Assembly (NCBI GenBank): GCA_007844125.1
Contig: CM017556.1
Span: 77,290,456 to 77,354,455 of the forward strand
Reading direction: 5' to 3'
Source of the DNA: Sinonovacula constricta
Lineage: Eukaryota; Mollusca; Bivalvia; Cardiida; Solecurtidae
Length of the DNA stretch: 64,000 bases
Shown here: positions 1 through 11,767 of the stretch, piece by piece
Numbering within the stretch: position 1 is the stretch's first letter
Layout of the letters: the number at the start of each line of letters is the position of its first letter
Translations under genes and position numbers: made by a program
The notes under the pieces: generated by a model
Database searches by the model: none
Seen by the model: only the letters and a program-made list of their open reading frames with translations
What the model was told of the DNA's origin: nothing

Positions 1-1164
1 TAAATAATTAATTTGAATTTTGCGTATGCGGTGTTCATGCATCGTACATATACTATATTATAAAATGTTAAAAACGTTAAATATTATTATTATTTATCTA
101 TGGTTGCTTCCGTTTATTTATATGGATCCTCAAGTTAAGTTTACTAGAATTGCAAACATTTAATAATGACAAATCAAAGAATATCTTAGTTATTGAGAGA
201 GAAATAAAAAATGTAGTAACTGAATATCTTTGTGTTAAAATATCAGACGTTATATTGCAAATGTAATGCAGTATTATTACAAGAAAGTGAATACTGCTTT
301 AAAGAAATCCCACTATTACAGCATCAGGTGGATCTGCAAATATTTCAAAGGTATAGGTTAAGTCAACTTTTCTTTTCTCTTTAATTTTTAGAAGTAATTC
401 AAGTCTTATCATATTAGTCAGTGACATTTAGGATACGTGAATATGAATAGGAAAGATATCGTTTGTTTTTATTAATATAATTTTATTTACTATAACATAA
501 CTTATTTTACATAATGCAATATTAGTTTCAGAAGCAACGCTAATGGAAAACCATTATTTCTTGTTTTAAGCCCACGTTTTATTTAGACAAACATATGATT
601 CTGCATTAAAGTAAGATAATTTGAGTAATAACATAAAGTTATAACAAGGTGTGCATTCTTCAATTGTAATATCATTTGAGCTGTTTATAGCATGAAATGT
701 GTCGTAAAATAATTAATTTACAGACATTAAACAATGACACGTTTACGCAGAGGTGAATGCAATATCAGACATTTAACAGAACAATACACAGAAGTCTTTA
801 CTTTATATTTTTGTTCAATTAATACAAAGATATAACATATGAGTAAATTACATATGGATATAAACAAAGTCATCTCAGTGCCAATTTTGTGTAAAGAAAG
901 CTGACGAAGGCTACAATTGAAATGCATGCACAGACCTTTGATTAATCACCGATGTCCAGTACTCGATTTCGCGTAATCATGGTCCCATTCCATCTTTTTG
1001 TGGAGCATGCAGACCTAAATCGTCAGGAATATTAGGTTAGTCGTTGCGGGCGGAAAGCAATATCTTGATCTGGTTAGTTGCATTAGGGTGCGTGGGAGAT
1101 GACAATTAAGTTCTACATCCTTGTAGTTGTACCAGAAACCTTGTAGAAGCGTCATTCTCGTCAA
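1..1164. other. unassigned AT-rich DNA
   Basis: I see no gene or recognised repeat here. A 66-codon minus-strand frame (727-927) has no recognisable motif and looks like chance. Confidence 0.5.
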
Positions 1165-1437
1165 ACTGTTGTATATGTTTCTTAACGTCTATGAATAGAA
1201 AAGGCATTTCAAGAAATGCGAGGTTGGCGTGCTCCACAAGCCAGGTGTAAGCACCCCAGTTGGTCCTTTTTGCGGACTGACCGTTCCAAGGTGGTAGGTG
1301 CTGGATTTTCTTTTTGTCTGCTATGTCTCGTCTCTGTGTTTTTTTACATCTACATTTACCCTGTTCGCATTTGCCTAGAGATAGTTTAGATTTAAATATT
1401 TGTGGTGATTTTAATAGGACCTTCTCTTTATTACCTA
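1165..1437 (+). repeat. dispersed repeat R-A, 5'-truncated copy
   Basis: This is a diverged copy of the R-A family. It carries the core word GAGGTTGG, then CCACAAGCCAGG, a decayed CAGTTGG/CGGACTG hairpin, GACCGTTCCAAGG, a T-rich stretch, a CATTTACCCTG block and the 3' end ATAGGACCTTCTC followed by TTACCTA. The 5' part found in the long copies (13166-13550 and 20372-20745) is missing or unrecognisable. The minus-strand 112-codon frame over 1106-1444 is a read-through of this repeat, not a gene. Confidence 0.75.
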
Positions 1438-2717
1438 GTTTCAAAGCCTGCAGTTTTTATGTTTTTGTAATGATAACCCACGTTTACTGACAAGTGCCTG
1501 TGAACAAGGATCATTCCAAACATTTTTGTGGAGCAAGAGAGATCCGATAGACCCCGTCCACTTGGCAGGTAACTGACGCAGTTTACCTGTTACCCAATAT
1601 ATGAAGAACTTCACTTTTTGTCAATTAACGTGGAAAAATAAAACATGATTGTGCAGGCGATTTGGACATTCAAACACATGCATTACTAAAATGCAAAACA
1701 ATCACAAGTATTTTACAGAATTCTTTGATTGTGTATTATCGGACAAAAATGTCTCATGTTGACAGTGTCAAGCACTTAACGTAAAACATAAAAAGACGTT
1801 GAGAACCACATGCGAAATTGAAGTTTCAACTATTGTAAATGTGTTATTACAATATACGATTAGTCTCTTAAAAATAAATTATACTTATTTGTTGTAATAT
1901 GATAAGAAAGTATTGAAGCTTGAAATTTTGTTATAATTTGATTACACTGCTCATAAAGAGAGAACATTAATCAAAAACAGTATTATAATAAATTATTTAT
2001 CAATGTTGTAAACAATCTATTAGTACGTTTTGAATATGCACAGTTATCATAAAGTTAAAAGCAGAAACAATCTTATTTAGAAAGTTAGTTAAGGAAAAGA
2101 AACGAGTTGGAAAGTGAAATGTGGCGCCCCATCCTTGCAATATCTAAAGGATTTTTTTCAAAGTCAAACAGTGCACATAAAACTAGCCCATCAAAGCGAG
2201 ACAACTAAAGGTAAACGGCTGAATCGAGTGTAAATGACTGAACAGCGCAGAATGCAATTCAATAATATTAACAAAAGGGACAATTTACTATTTTATATAA
2301 AAAAGGATCTATACGAGATAACTGAACAAAAATTCTTATAAAACACTGAACTCGATCATAATTATCATAACTTTTTACGGACGCGATTATATAAACAAAG
2401 TAATGATGTCATTTAAAATGACAGGAATACATTTTGACACGATAGAAATCAACAAATTCTAGTAAAATAAAAATAGGAAAACAGGAAAACTATCAAAAAC
2501 AGGGAAGCTATGTTGATTTACATTGGCTTTTTTGCACTTTCTAGAAGAATTTTTCAAAGACAGAATAATTTTTAAAAAAGAAAACGCAATTGAGAAAGAC
2601 AACAACAGTAAGCAACCAAATTAGGAAATAGAATTAAACAAACTGAAAATGACACTATTTATAAAAGGTAAGTGCAATACAATTAAATTTAAAACTCTTG
2701 TCGCTTTCACAAGTAAG
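1438..2717. other. unassigned AT-rich DNA
   Basis: No coding sequence, RNA gene or recognised repeat is visible. The sequence is A/T-rich with no long open frame. Confidence 0.5.
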
Positions 2718-3829
2718 TACAGTCAAACTCGTGCTAGCGAGTTAAGAGTAGTCACCATGCTGTAAGCGCTCAATTAGGTCCTCCAAATTAATTTGTTCTT
2801 CATTGTCGTCTAATGAGCTTTCACCTGTCTTCCTCGGCCAGAGATCAGCTTCTTTAGTTCACTCCAAATAAGCTGCCAATCTGTATGTGCCAATCGTACG
2901 TAGTTGTCACGCATTGGATGTGTGACCGTTAATCCCCTGCTACCCACGCACTTGCCATCAGTATCACACTTAATTCTCCCGAACTCCCAATCAAAATAAA
3001 TTTCTAATTATCATCCATCTAGGTGTCGGAACAAAAAAATAGTGTCTCAGAATCTTTTGTAGTGAAAGTAGTAGCAGAAGGATTAACTAATGAGTGAGTT
3101 AATTTATGCTTACACTGACAACAACAACTTTACTGGACTACATGTATAACAATTGTTCAACAAACCAGGTTTAAGCACCCCAGTCGGCCCTTTTGCCGAC
3201 TGACCGTTCCAAGGCGGAAACTGGTGTGTGTGGGTTTTTTTCTTTTTGTGTGTTGTGTCTCGTATCTGTGGTTTTGTCACATTTACATTTACCTTGTTTG
3301 CCTTTGTCTACAGGTAGATATTTAAATATCTGTGGAAACTTTGATAGGACCTTTTCTTATTTACCTATTGCATCTTCAGGTTTCTTTGATACAAAACTTG
3401 TTTAAAATAATTTACTTTGCTTAATAACACTCTATTTGCTGTTTCTGTTTAAGAATAGTTAGAGGATGTTGGTACACTCAGAATAAATTTGATGTAAATT
3501 ATTTTAAGTAAAAGACATTGTACTTTAAATTGCCAAACTACTAATAATGAAGCAATAATTTCTTTGATATGCGGGACACTTCTGATATTCTAAATCATGC
3601 TTAAACATTTCTAAAGCAGTTTTCTTGTAGTATTTAACATCTTTTACAGCAGTACTTTGCAGTTAATAACCTATCTAAGTACATGTTATACTTATTTGTA
3701 ATCATACATGTGCACAGTAATAGGCTAATTATCAATAATCTCATATGTTTGTCTTCAGCAGCCAACTTGCTTTAAGCTGTCAATTTTAGAATCTCCACTG
3801 GATGGCTGCTTAATACAAACTGGAATGTA
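2718..3829. mobile_element. non-autonomous DNA-transposon-like element, copy 1
   Basis: The left end TACAGTCAAACTCGTGCTAG and the right end, read on the opposite strand as TACATTCCAGTTTGTATTAA, form imperfect terminal inverted repeats. The interior aligns by eye along most of its length with 23431-24254: GTCACGCA, TGTGACCGTT, TCCCCTGCT, CACTTG, CCAATCAA, GTGTCGGA, then AATAATGAAGCAATA, GTAGTATTTAA, TTTGTAATCAT and GGCTGCTTAATACAA. It contains a nested R-A copy at 3158-3369 that the other copy lacks. No transposase frame is visible, so it is either non-autonomous or too decayed. No clear target-site duplication is seen. The superfamily is not assignable by eye. Confidence 0.65.
3158..3369 (+). 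repeat. R-A copy nested in the TIR element
   Basis: This is a 5'-truncated R-A copy starting near CAACAAACCAGG and ending TTACCTATT. Its hairpin core is intact: CAGTCGGC, a CCTTTT loop, then GCCGACTG. The paralogous transposon at 23.4 kb runs straight through this point, so this is an insertion. The tetranucleotide ATTG lies on both sides and may be a short target-site duplication, but this is tentative. The 70-codon frame at 3193-3405 is only the translation of this repeat. Confidence 0.8.
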
Positions 3830-5617
3830 CTTTATTTCTGTCTCGTTTCAAAGGCTAAGCAATGGCTTTGTTGACGTTGAAGATAAAAAAATTGTCATAA
3901 CCATGCCATAATCATGATAGAATTTAGAAATCAAATGACTACAAGCACACTTATGACACCGTAACATGTATTTTGTATATGCAGAGTAAAGGATACCACA
4001 TAAAATATAAATCAGTCAGGTAGTACGATGCACAACATATATAAAACACAAACAAGACCATCTGTAAAGCCGTAGTACCTAAAATTAACATTTAAAAAAA
4101 ATAGAAACAACTTATATTATTTCGGAGTTGTCTGTTTATGAATGCACACACAATAAATGTCATACGTGTGCGTGTTTTTTGTACATAAATCCGCAATACA
4201 TAATATTGGTTCATATTGTACATAATAAATTAGTCGCGAGCAGGAGTATTAAGTTTAATGAAGTTGAGTTAAGTTAAACTATAATTTGTTTGCAATGTAT
4301 GTGTCCATGCCGTTCCTACAAAGTAGATGAAATACAAAAAAATATTAGGGGAAACCTACATAAAATAAGGATTTATGAATTAACAAGAGACAAGTAATCT
4401 AATCGTGCTTGTTTTGACGTACTCTCTCTAGATGAACTCTGGAGAGAGGAAAAACTGTTGTTTATCAACCCATTGGTTTGGGAGGAAAATTACTTTGAAA
4501 ATCGAGTCGCTGTACTTTAAATGGGACTTTGTCATTTACTTAACACTAAATCTGAAGTTCAGTTGTATCTTGTTGTCTGTAATATGTCCAGCAAAGATGT
4601 AAATATTAACTGGCCTTGCGTCACGATCCAGGGCGCTTCAAAAACGTTTAAGCCCCTTTTTTTACAACAATGTCTGTACATTTTAGTTATTTTATGCTGT
4701 GATTACCTTAGGCCCTATGGTATATTTGCATGTTTGTATACGTATTATCGATCGTATTTACACACACACGCACTCATGTATCACGTTCTTAGAAACAAAA
4801 GATACAGAACAAATTAAATATACTTAAAAACTGCTGCTTAACAACTTTGCTAATAATTTTATATCAGAAAATTATTATAGCATCGCAAACGCACAAACAT
4901 ATAATTCCATCCTAGGATCAAAACTTTAAGTCGTACCTGTGTAAAATGAAATAGCAATCTCTAGATGAAAGAAAAACATGCGTGCTTCCAAATACAAACT
5001 TGTTTTTAAGTGTAGTTTTTCAGACACATTTCTGTTCGTTTATTATAAATAATTGTTTTGTTCAATTTCATGTGTTAGTGTCCTTAGTGATTTTTGTTAA
5101 AAAGTAGCTCAATCACATCTTAATTATACCGTTGATCAGTATTTTGCAGACTGTTACCGTGGTGTTTAATACACGCTCTAGAGACATTGTAATGTTTATG
5201 TCATGATTCCCCTTCTTAAGAACTCTATACCACCTTAATTTTTTGTAAAATTTCTGTGTAGTGTCAAGAAACTTTGTTTTATGTGCATCTTTCATAAAAT
5301 GAAGACTAAATACTCTTTAATTATTCAGATGTTTATAAGTGTAAATAGTACTGAAAGAATAAATTAAATGGCAACAACATTTACATACACATAGATATTC
5401 CAGTTGCCAAATGATTAGGATCTACAGCTAAACTATCGGACCTTGAGTACGTTGACTTGCAACGAAAATGTTCCGCTGATCGTTTTTGTGGTTGACAAAT
5501 TCTATGTTAGTGTTTTTGAAAACCCGTGGGCGAGTACTTAGTGTCGCCGCCACTACTGCGTCGAGGAAAGGACTTCAAGAGAAACTAACATGTCATGCGA
5601 AAGTAGATCTAACCCGC
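3830..5617. other. unassigned AT-rich DNA
   Basis: A 98-codon frame (4521-4817) and a 60-codon minus-strand frame (5113-5295) lack recognisable domains or splice context. I see nothing else. Confidence 0.5.
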
Positions 5618-6439
5618 CATTTGTCTGTGTCATTCACCCACCAAATCTACAAATAGACATTATGTTCATGAATTTATTTGTAAACTTGGAAGCACCACCA
5701 ATTTCCTAGAATATGGAAATATAATTTCTGCAACTAAAGCATATTTAACAAGAATAACAATTCAAGAAATCGGTAGAAGAGTAGAGGAACCTTTGTTGCC
5801 ATTTTCACTGTCTATACTACTCAAAACCAACAAAGGTTATAGCCACATATATGATAAAATGATTCATAATAATATCAAACCAACTTCTGTTGTTAAATGG
5901 TCTTCTGAAATAAATGGCAATGTAGATAACATTTTACAGCTATTCCAACTAGCTTATAAATGCCAGAAGGATACAAAGTTGCAATGGTTTCAAAGTAGAA
6001 TAAATTACAGAATCTTAGGAACAAACAATTTACTACACAAAATAAAAATAAAAGAGAATAATCTGTGTTCTTTGTGCCATCAACAAAAGGAAACAATCAT
6101 CCTTATTCTGTGACTGTGAGATTGTAAAATGTTTTTGGAATGAAATACAAACCCTTATAAATACATATTGCTCATCCATATCTCTGAAATTAACCAACCA
6201 AGATATAATTTTTGAAAACAGGTATTTTACAGATATCTTAAATACAACAATAATGCTTGCTAAATAACACATATTTAAATCGAAGGAGAATGTCAGACCT
6301 AACATTTAAGTAAGTGTTCAAGAAACAATTGTTAACACAATACAGAATAGACCAATATAATGCAAGAGAAAATCTAAAACAAGAAGTCAATGAATACTAC
6401 TGGAGCCCACTTATAAATTTAATAAACCATATACAGTAA
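5618..6439 (+). pseudogene. L1/Tx1-like LINE ORF2, decayed C-terminal fragment
   Basis: An open stretch from about 5618 reads through HYVHEFICKLG and VEEPLLPFSLSILLKTNKG to a segment like the zinc-binding region after the reverse transcriptase of L1/Tx1-type LINEs. That segment runs FQSRINYRILGTNNLL, then KENNLCSLCHQQKETI. A frameshift near 6100 moves the frame to CDCEIVKCFWNEIQTLI, completing the usual C-x2-C...H/C-x-C pattern. It continues to an in-frame stop (TAA at about 6262), and the final segment, after another shift, is FKKQLLTQYRIDQYNAREN ending in TAA at about 6437. The polymerase catalytic region is absent, as expected of a 5'-truncated copy. The frame at 5793-6113 is only the middle of this remnant. 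Assignment to the L1/Tx1 group is from memory of the family pattern and not confirmed by a search. Confidence 0.7.
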
Positions 6440-7569
6440 ATTTTTAGTACATTAAGACGGATAATTCACTAACATAATTATATATATATTATAGAGAATT
6501 GAAATTGTAAAACAACTTTTTGAGCATGTGTCTATAATAATCTTGTTGCAATGAAAATAACAGTTTTATTTATTCGTTGCACATTTAAATCTTTAACCAC
6601 CGAGCTACTCTTGTGCCAGCATATTTTTTTGTATGTTAAGTTTGAGGTTGCACGGCCGCGTAAAATGACATATAATCTCTTGAACTCATATGCAATACAG
6701 CGTCATCTGGTCAAGTTGTCATAGCTTTACAGAAACCAACTAGAGTTGCAGAGCCTATTTACTAGTGACAGTCAAAAACTTTAAATCGTATTATAATTCA
6801 GAAGACATAATTGACATTGATTGTAAAAGGCTTAGTTGCAACTTATGCAAAACACAGAGGAATTCCAGATTTGAACCAATGAGCATTTTGCATTTTAATA
6901 GGTTTTGTAAAGATTTGTTAAATGTTTTGAAATGAGGGTTGGGACGTATCCGTATAATGAGAAGTACTGTCAAGTTATTTCTTTTCTTTAAAGCAAACTT
7001 TTTTCGGAAACAACTTCATCATCAAATAAAAAAAGAATCAAATGTGTCAAAAGAATTAAATAATTGACAAGTTATAATCTTACTTCTAAAATATTGTGTA
7101 CACCAAGAAATAATGGAAGTACACTTCCCCAAAAGATGTGGAAGTAACTTAATTACCATCACATTCTTTTAGATTTTTAGTATCTATACTTTGCAATCGT
7201 GTCTTTTTTCTAAGCATTTAGTACAAACGATACCAAAAACAATTGTGATTGTAATGCATTTAAAAAAACAATTAATGCAACGTTATGGCTTTGCGTTAAG
7301 TATGTTAAGGCAGATGTAATAACAAACAATGGAACATTTATGATATGTTTTGGTTAATAGGGATTGCGTAAACATAGTCACTTTAAAGTCAGAATAAATA
7401 TGCAATCAATGGTCCAAATTTATCGCATGTTTGCTTTTTTTATTAAAAACAAAAATAAATCATGGTTTTTATGTTATATCAAGAACCTTTAGATTTAAGC
7501 ATACTTGGGACTTTGTTTAATGCATGAGTAGATAGATGCATAATGTACATTCCCAAAACGCTGGTTTGG
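6440..7569. other. unassigned AT-rich DNA
   Basis: No gene is visible. This is plain AT-rich sequence between the L1-like fragment and the GC-rich LINE. A 60-codon minus-strand frame (6791-6973) has no support. Confidence 0.5.
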
Positions 7570-7623
7570 TATATATATCGGCAGGTCGACCTTGGCTATA
7601 TATATCGGCAGGTCGACCTTGGC
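7570..7623 (+). repeat. 27 bp perfect tandem duplication at LINE 5' end
   Basis: Two identical 27 bp units (7570-7596 and 7597-7623) each run TATATATATCGGCAGG then TCGACCTTGGC. They sit exactly where AT-rich host sequence gives way to GC-rich retrotransposon sequence. They may be repeated 5'-end or promoter-like units of the LINE, or a local duplication. Confidence 0.9.
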
Positions 7624-8073
7624 TGGTTAAAAGCTATAGGAGTAAACCCAGATAGAAAATCCGGTACGGAGACCCGTAGGCAGTTGGTTGAGCTTTGCGA
7701 TGCCTTCTGGCACCCCCTGCAGCTGCGCTGGCACCGGACGTATCGGCTTGCCTTTCCGCCGGACTCTGCCAGTAATGCCGAGAGGGGGATCCTGGCACTA
7801 GGCACTCTACGATCTCCATACCACCCGCCCAGGCCTGCACCTGGAGAGGTCACTCCAGCTTCGCCGTCTCAGCGAAGACTCAACACGGGGAGCAGCAGAC
7901 ACCAGTTATAAGCCCAGGCTCGTTTAGCGTAGAGCCTGGCGCTAGGGTTTGCTTTCGACGCTGGGAGGAGTCTTTTGACTTCAATGGGAAGTAACCGCCT
8001 GCCTCAACCCGGGCAGCCCCCGGACAATAACGTACTACCCCGCCACAACTTGCTTGCTTCATCGGGTGCGTGA

Positions 8074-8875
8074 AGCCTAGAAAAAATCGCCAGGAAAACT
8101 GCCATCATCGACCGAGAGCTGACCAAGCGGAACATTGACATCGCTGCCCTCCAGGAGACACGTCTCGCTTCCAGTGGCAGTCTCAAGGAGAAGGACTACA
8201 CGTTCTTCTTGCAAGGTCTGGAGTCAGATGAGCGCCGACTCTGCGGAATTGGCTTCGCAGTTCGCAATTTTCTCCTAAAATCAGTCGAACCTCCTTCACA
8301 GGGAACCGAACGCATCCTCTCACTTCGTCTCACTACCTCCTCAGGACCTGCACACATCTTTAGCGTCTACGCCCCACACTCTGTTCCACAGCCGAGGCTG
8401 AAGATGCATTTCATGAGGAGCTCGAGACAAGGATTAGAGAGATATCAGCGAAGGAAAACCTGTTCCTGCTCGGAGACTTCAATGCCCGAGTAGGCGCAGC
8501 CCACACCTCCTGGCCACGTTGCATCGGACATTTTGAAGTTGGCGAGCTCTACGAGAACGGACAGCGGCTACTTGAGCTTTGCTCCTTCCATGACCTCGCC
8601 ATCACCAACACCTTCTACTCCACCAAGCCCCACCACAGAGTGTGTTGGTGACATCCCAGGTCAAAGCATTGGCACCAGCTGGACCCCGTCATTACTAGAA
8701 GGCACATGCTGAACCACGTGCACCTCACGCGCAGTTACGCAATGCCGATTGCGACACCGATCACTCCCTGGTCGGCAGCATGGTGCGTCTCCGACCCAGA
8801 CGGATCCACCACTCCAAGCAGAAGAGCCGGCCTCGCATCGACACGACCAGAGCCTCAAAGCCTGAGCTGCGCAAA
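8074..8875 (+). pseudogene. LINE APE-like endonuclease domain, broken
   Basis: The endonuclease nicks target DNA to prime reverse transcription. After a TGA at 8071-8073 the frame reads RKTAIIDRELTKRNIDIAAL then QETRL, matching the LQET motif that holds the catalytic Glu of the exonuclease-endonuclease-phosphatase fold. GIGFAVRN, RILSLRL and SVYAPH follow. A frameshift near 8375 moves to FHEELETRI and then LFLLGDFNARVG, the GDFNA motif. A TGA at about 8650 interrupts, and another frameshift near 8745 restores ADCDTDHSLVGSMVRL, whose DHSLV is the last APE motif. All core motifs survive although the frame is split three ways. The ORFs on the minus strand here are shadows. Confidence 0.85.
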
Positions 8876-8878
8876 TGA

Positions 8879-10240
8879 TTTGCTGAGGCTATTGACAAGA
8901 TCCTGGAAGACTGCCCCACAGACAGTGCCACAGCACGCTGGGACTTTATCCATGATGCAGTATACCAGACCGCCTCAGACACCTTCGGGAAGAGAGCCAG
9001 AAAGAACGAGGACAGGTTCGAGGCCGGGATCGGAGTGATGGTGCCTGCCTTAGCTGCCAAGGGTGCTGCACTTCTCAAGTACTATAGAAATCCCTGTACG
9101 AAAACACTAGCCGCCTATAGAGAAGCCCGCAACAATGCCAAGAGGGTCACCCGCAGGTGCGCCAACAACTACTGGCTGAAGCTTTGCAATGACATCCAGA
9201 CCTCTACAGACTGCGGACTTGCTGACCGCGTGTATTCCGAGTCACAGTGTGGGTTTCGGGCCAAGCGATCAACCATCGACATGGTGTTCTCCCTCTGGCA
9301 GTTGCAAGAATAGTGCAACGAACAGCGACGTCTCCTGTACCTCGCCTTCATCGACCTGACTAAGGCGTTTGACTTGGTCAGTCGGTCTGGCCTCTTCGCC
9401 CTCCTCCACAAGATTTGATGCCCCACCAAGCTTCTGAAGATGGTCGAGTCATTCCACAACAACACGTCTGGTACTGTTCAGTATGACGGAGCATCATCGG
9501 ACCCCTTCCTAATCAAGAGCGGAGTGAAACAAGGGAGTGTCCTGGCCCCGCCACTCTTCGGCATATTCTTTTCTCTGCTCCTGTGCTGCGCTTTCTGTGA
9601 GTCCGAAAATGGCTTCTTCCTCCACACATGGAGCGACGGGAACCTGTTCAACCTTGCCCGCCTTAGAGCAAAGACCAAGGTGCGCAAGGTCCTCATCCGG
9701 GAGATGCTTTTTGCTGATGATGCCGCCCTCACTGCTCACACGGAAGAAGCCCTTCAGCAACTCATCGCTCTCTTTGCAAAGGCGTGTACAGAGTTTTACT
9801 TCACCATCAGCCTCAAGAAGACCAACTTAATGGGTCAGAGTATCAGCACCACTCCCACAATTACCATAGGCGATCACACCATGGAGGTGGTGGACAAATT
9901 CACATACCTCGGCTCCACAATCTCCAGCAACTTATCCCTGGATGCCGAGCTCAACGCAAGGATAGGCAAAACAGCAACCGCCATGGCCCGCCTATCGAAG
10001 CGTGTGTGGGATAACTGCATGCTGACCCTCAACACAAAGATGAAGGTGTACCAAGCGTGCGTGCTGAGCACCCTTCTGTATGGCAGGGAGGCTTGGACCC
10101 TGTACATGCACCAAGAACGAAGACTGAACGCCTTCTACATGCGCAACCTTAGACGACTCCTCGGCATCACCTGGCAAGATCGCATCTCCAAGGCAGATGT
10201 TTTGGCCAAGGCAGGCATGTCAAGCATGTTTGCCACCCTC
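8879..10240 (+). pseudogene. LINE reverse transcriptase domain, internally deleted
   Basis: After a TGA at 8876-8878 one frame (including 9035-9313 and 9440-10402) carries the polymerase. The linker ends NNYWLKLCNDIQ and jumps directly to ADRVYSESQCGFRAKRST. The linker end and fingers (RT motifs up to about 2) that normally intervene are missing, which implies a deletion of well over 100 residues near 9215. AFIDLTKAFDLVSRSG gives the first catalytic Asp. SGVKQGSVLAPPLFGIF is the next RT motif, and LFADDAAL is the FADD catalytic box. LGSTISSNLSLDAELNARI and the thumb follow. Stops lie at 9312-9314 (TAG) and about 9416 (TGA). A frameshift occurs near 10235. Confidence 0.9.
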
Positions 10241-10662
10241 CCTCCCAGAGGCGCCTACGCTGGCTCGGACATGTATGCAGGATGGACGATGGCCGCATCC
10301 CAAAGGACATCCTCTAAAGCGAGTCGCCACTGGAACACGGCCACTCGGACGACCAGCCCTGCGCTACAAGGATGTCTGCAAGAGGGATCTGATGTCTTGT
10401 AACATCAACCCAGCAGATCTCGAAAGAGCAACCTCCGATCGCTCTAGCTGGCAAATGTCAAAACCGGAATCAAGCAGACTGAGGAGAAGAGAGAGATCAA
10501 GCGTAAGGAAAGGAAAAGCCGCAAACAGCAGAGAACCTAGCCTACCACTTTTGCCCCAATAGTAATCAACAAGGCCACACTTTCAGCAAGTGCGGCAGAA
10601 GCTGCATCTCCCGCATTGGCTTATTCAGCCACAGTCGCCGCTGCTGCCCCACAACTAAATAA
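10240..10662 (+). pseudogene. LINE C-terminal tail with Cys/His finger, frameshifted
   Basis: The polypeptide continues in a third frame as RRLRWLGHVCRMDDGRIPKD. After another shift it reads RPLGRPALRYKDVCKRDLM and INPADLERATSDRSSWQ, typical of the post-RT region of these LINEs. From about 10546 a further frame gives a finger: CGRSCISRIGLFSHSRRC ending in TAA at 10660-10662. C-x3-C with a downstream H-x3-C suggests nucleic-acid binding. The segment is split across at least three frames and cannot be expressed as one protein. Confidence 0.8.
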
Positions 10663-10720
10663 ACACTCAGTTGCAGACTCCATTGTCTCTAGAGACAGAA
10701 GGATGCCAACAACAACATAT

Positions 10721-11767
10721 TGAAACAAAAGATAACGACATGGTACCAAACAAAGCACGTCGGCTCTCAGCAACAGTCACATAAACGAAATATATATTTT
10801 CCTTATTTTCTATCAATTATTATATGCAGGACATGTTCAGAACTTTTTTCTCACATATCCAATCTGTTTTAGCACACGGATTTACGACTGTAACATTCCG
10901 TTAGCTATATAACGCAGTTAACTTATTCCAGGTACCGAGTTAACAAGTCGTGCGAATTACATATATATCTTGGTCATTGTGACATTCTGAATCTTCTTCG
11001 TGATGTTTTTTAACTTTCGTGTTTGTAATAACATGTAAAAATAACAGTTAAATTGTTATAGTTATTTTAATGTGGCAGTTTCTTTTGGCAACGGTAGTAT
11101 TGTTAATCCCCTCGGGTTGCATAGCGACGTATTGCGTATTGCTTTTGTGCCGAGCCGATTTGCAATACACTGATGATTTTGTTTCATCCATACCTTCATT
11201 TAACTAGAGTCGGCGCTGTTGATCCACATTTATTTCATTGGGTTAAATGTAATTGCCCACTGTGGTTGTTTTATTACTTTCTATCGTTTAATTAATTTTA
11301 TTTATATAATTTATGAATAATCTGATTTGGGGTTATTATTTAACCAGTGGGCTATCTATCTTGAGTATCTTGAGTTGCTGAGATAATTTTCATCTTAACA
11401 CAGAACTATAACATGATTTTGCGCACAATAAAAGCTGTGTAATACAAACCTTACCTATTTCTGTGAATTCTGACCATGCCAAGTTATTAGTCGAGCATCG
11501 CTAGTGTCTGCATTATTGTGTCCTTACCATGACGTAGTCGTGCGTTATTTTCCGTGAATGTACAACATTTTACAATAATGTATTGACCAATCCAAATTGC
11601 AGAGTTTAGGAAAAAAGTTATCAAAAGTTCAGTCAATACCGCGGACGTTTATGTATGTCCGGAAGATTGTGAATCATACAAGTTTAACGTCTATTAGTGT
11701 TGACTAATGTCTTGTTTAAATTCACTTTGTTAGTTTATTACGTTGTTTTGTATATAAATAGGAAAAT
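10721..11767. other. unassigned AT-rich DNA
   Basis: AT-rich host sequence downstream of the LINE. No gene or recognised repeat is visible. Confidence 0.5.

Larger units (their letters stand above)
7570..10720 (+). mobile_element. APE-type non-LTR retrotransposon (LINE), inactive
   Basis: A GC-rich island in AT-rich DNA, with parts in LINE order: a GC-rich 5' leader (7570-8073), an APE-type endonuclease (8074-8875), a reverse transcriptase (8879-10240), a C-terminal tail with a Cys/His finger (10240-10662), and a 3' end of short AAC repeats near 10704-10716 (GGATGCCAACAACAACA). At least three in-frame stops in the RT frame, several frameshifts and a large internal deletion make it non-functional. 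The clade is not settled by eye. The architecture, endonuclease first and a single finger at the C-terminus, matches the group often annotated in molluscs as endonuclease-reverse transcriptase. No flanking target-site duplication was identified. Confidence 0.9.

Noticed and set aside
3193..3405. 70-codon frame rich in L/H/P (LSHLHLPCLPLSTG), with look-alikes at 13278-13493, 20316-20504 and 46443-46655
   Set aside because: All are translations of the same strand of the R-A repeat. The similarity comes from DNA repetition, and stops differ between copies.
4521..4817. 98-codon frame
   Set aside because: No domain, signal, splice context or repeated copy; such lengths occur by chance in 64 kb.
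7596..9465. Minus-strand frames of 60-105 codons across the LINE
   Set aside because: Shadows of GC-rich LINE coding sequence; they contain no independent motifs.
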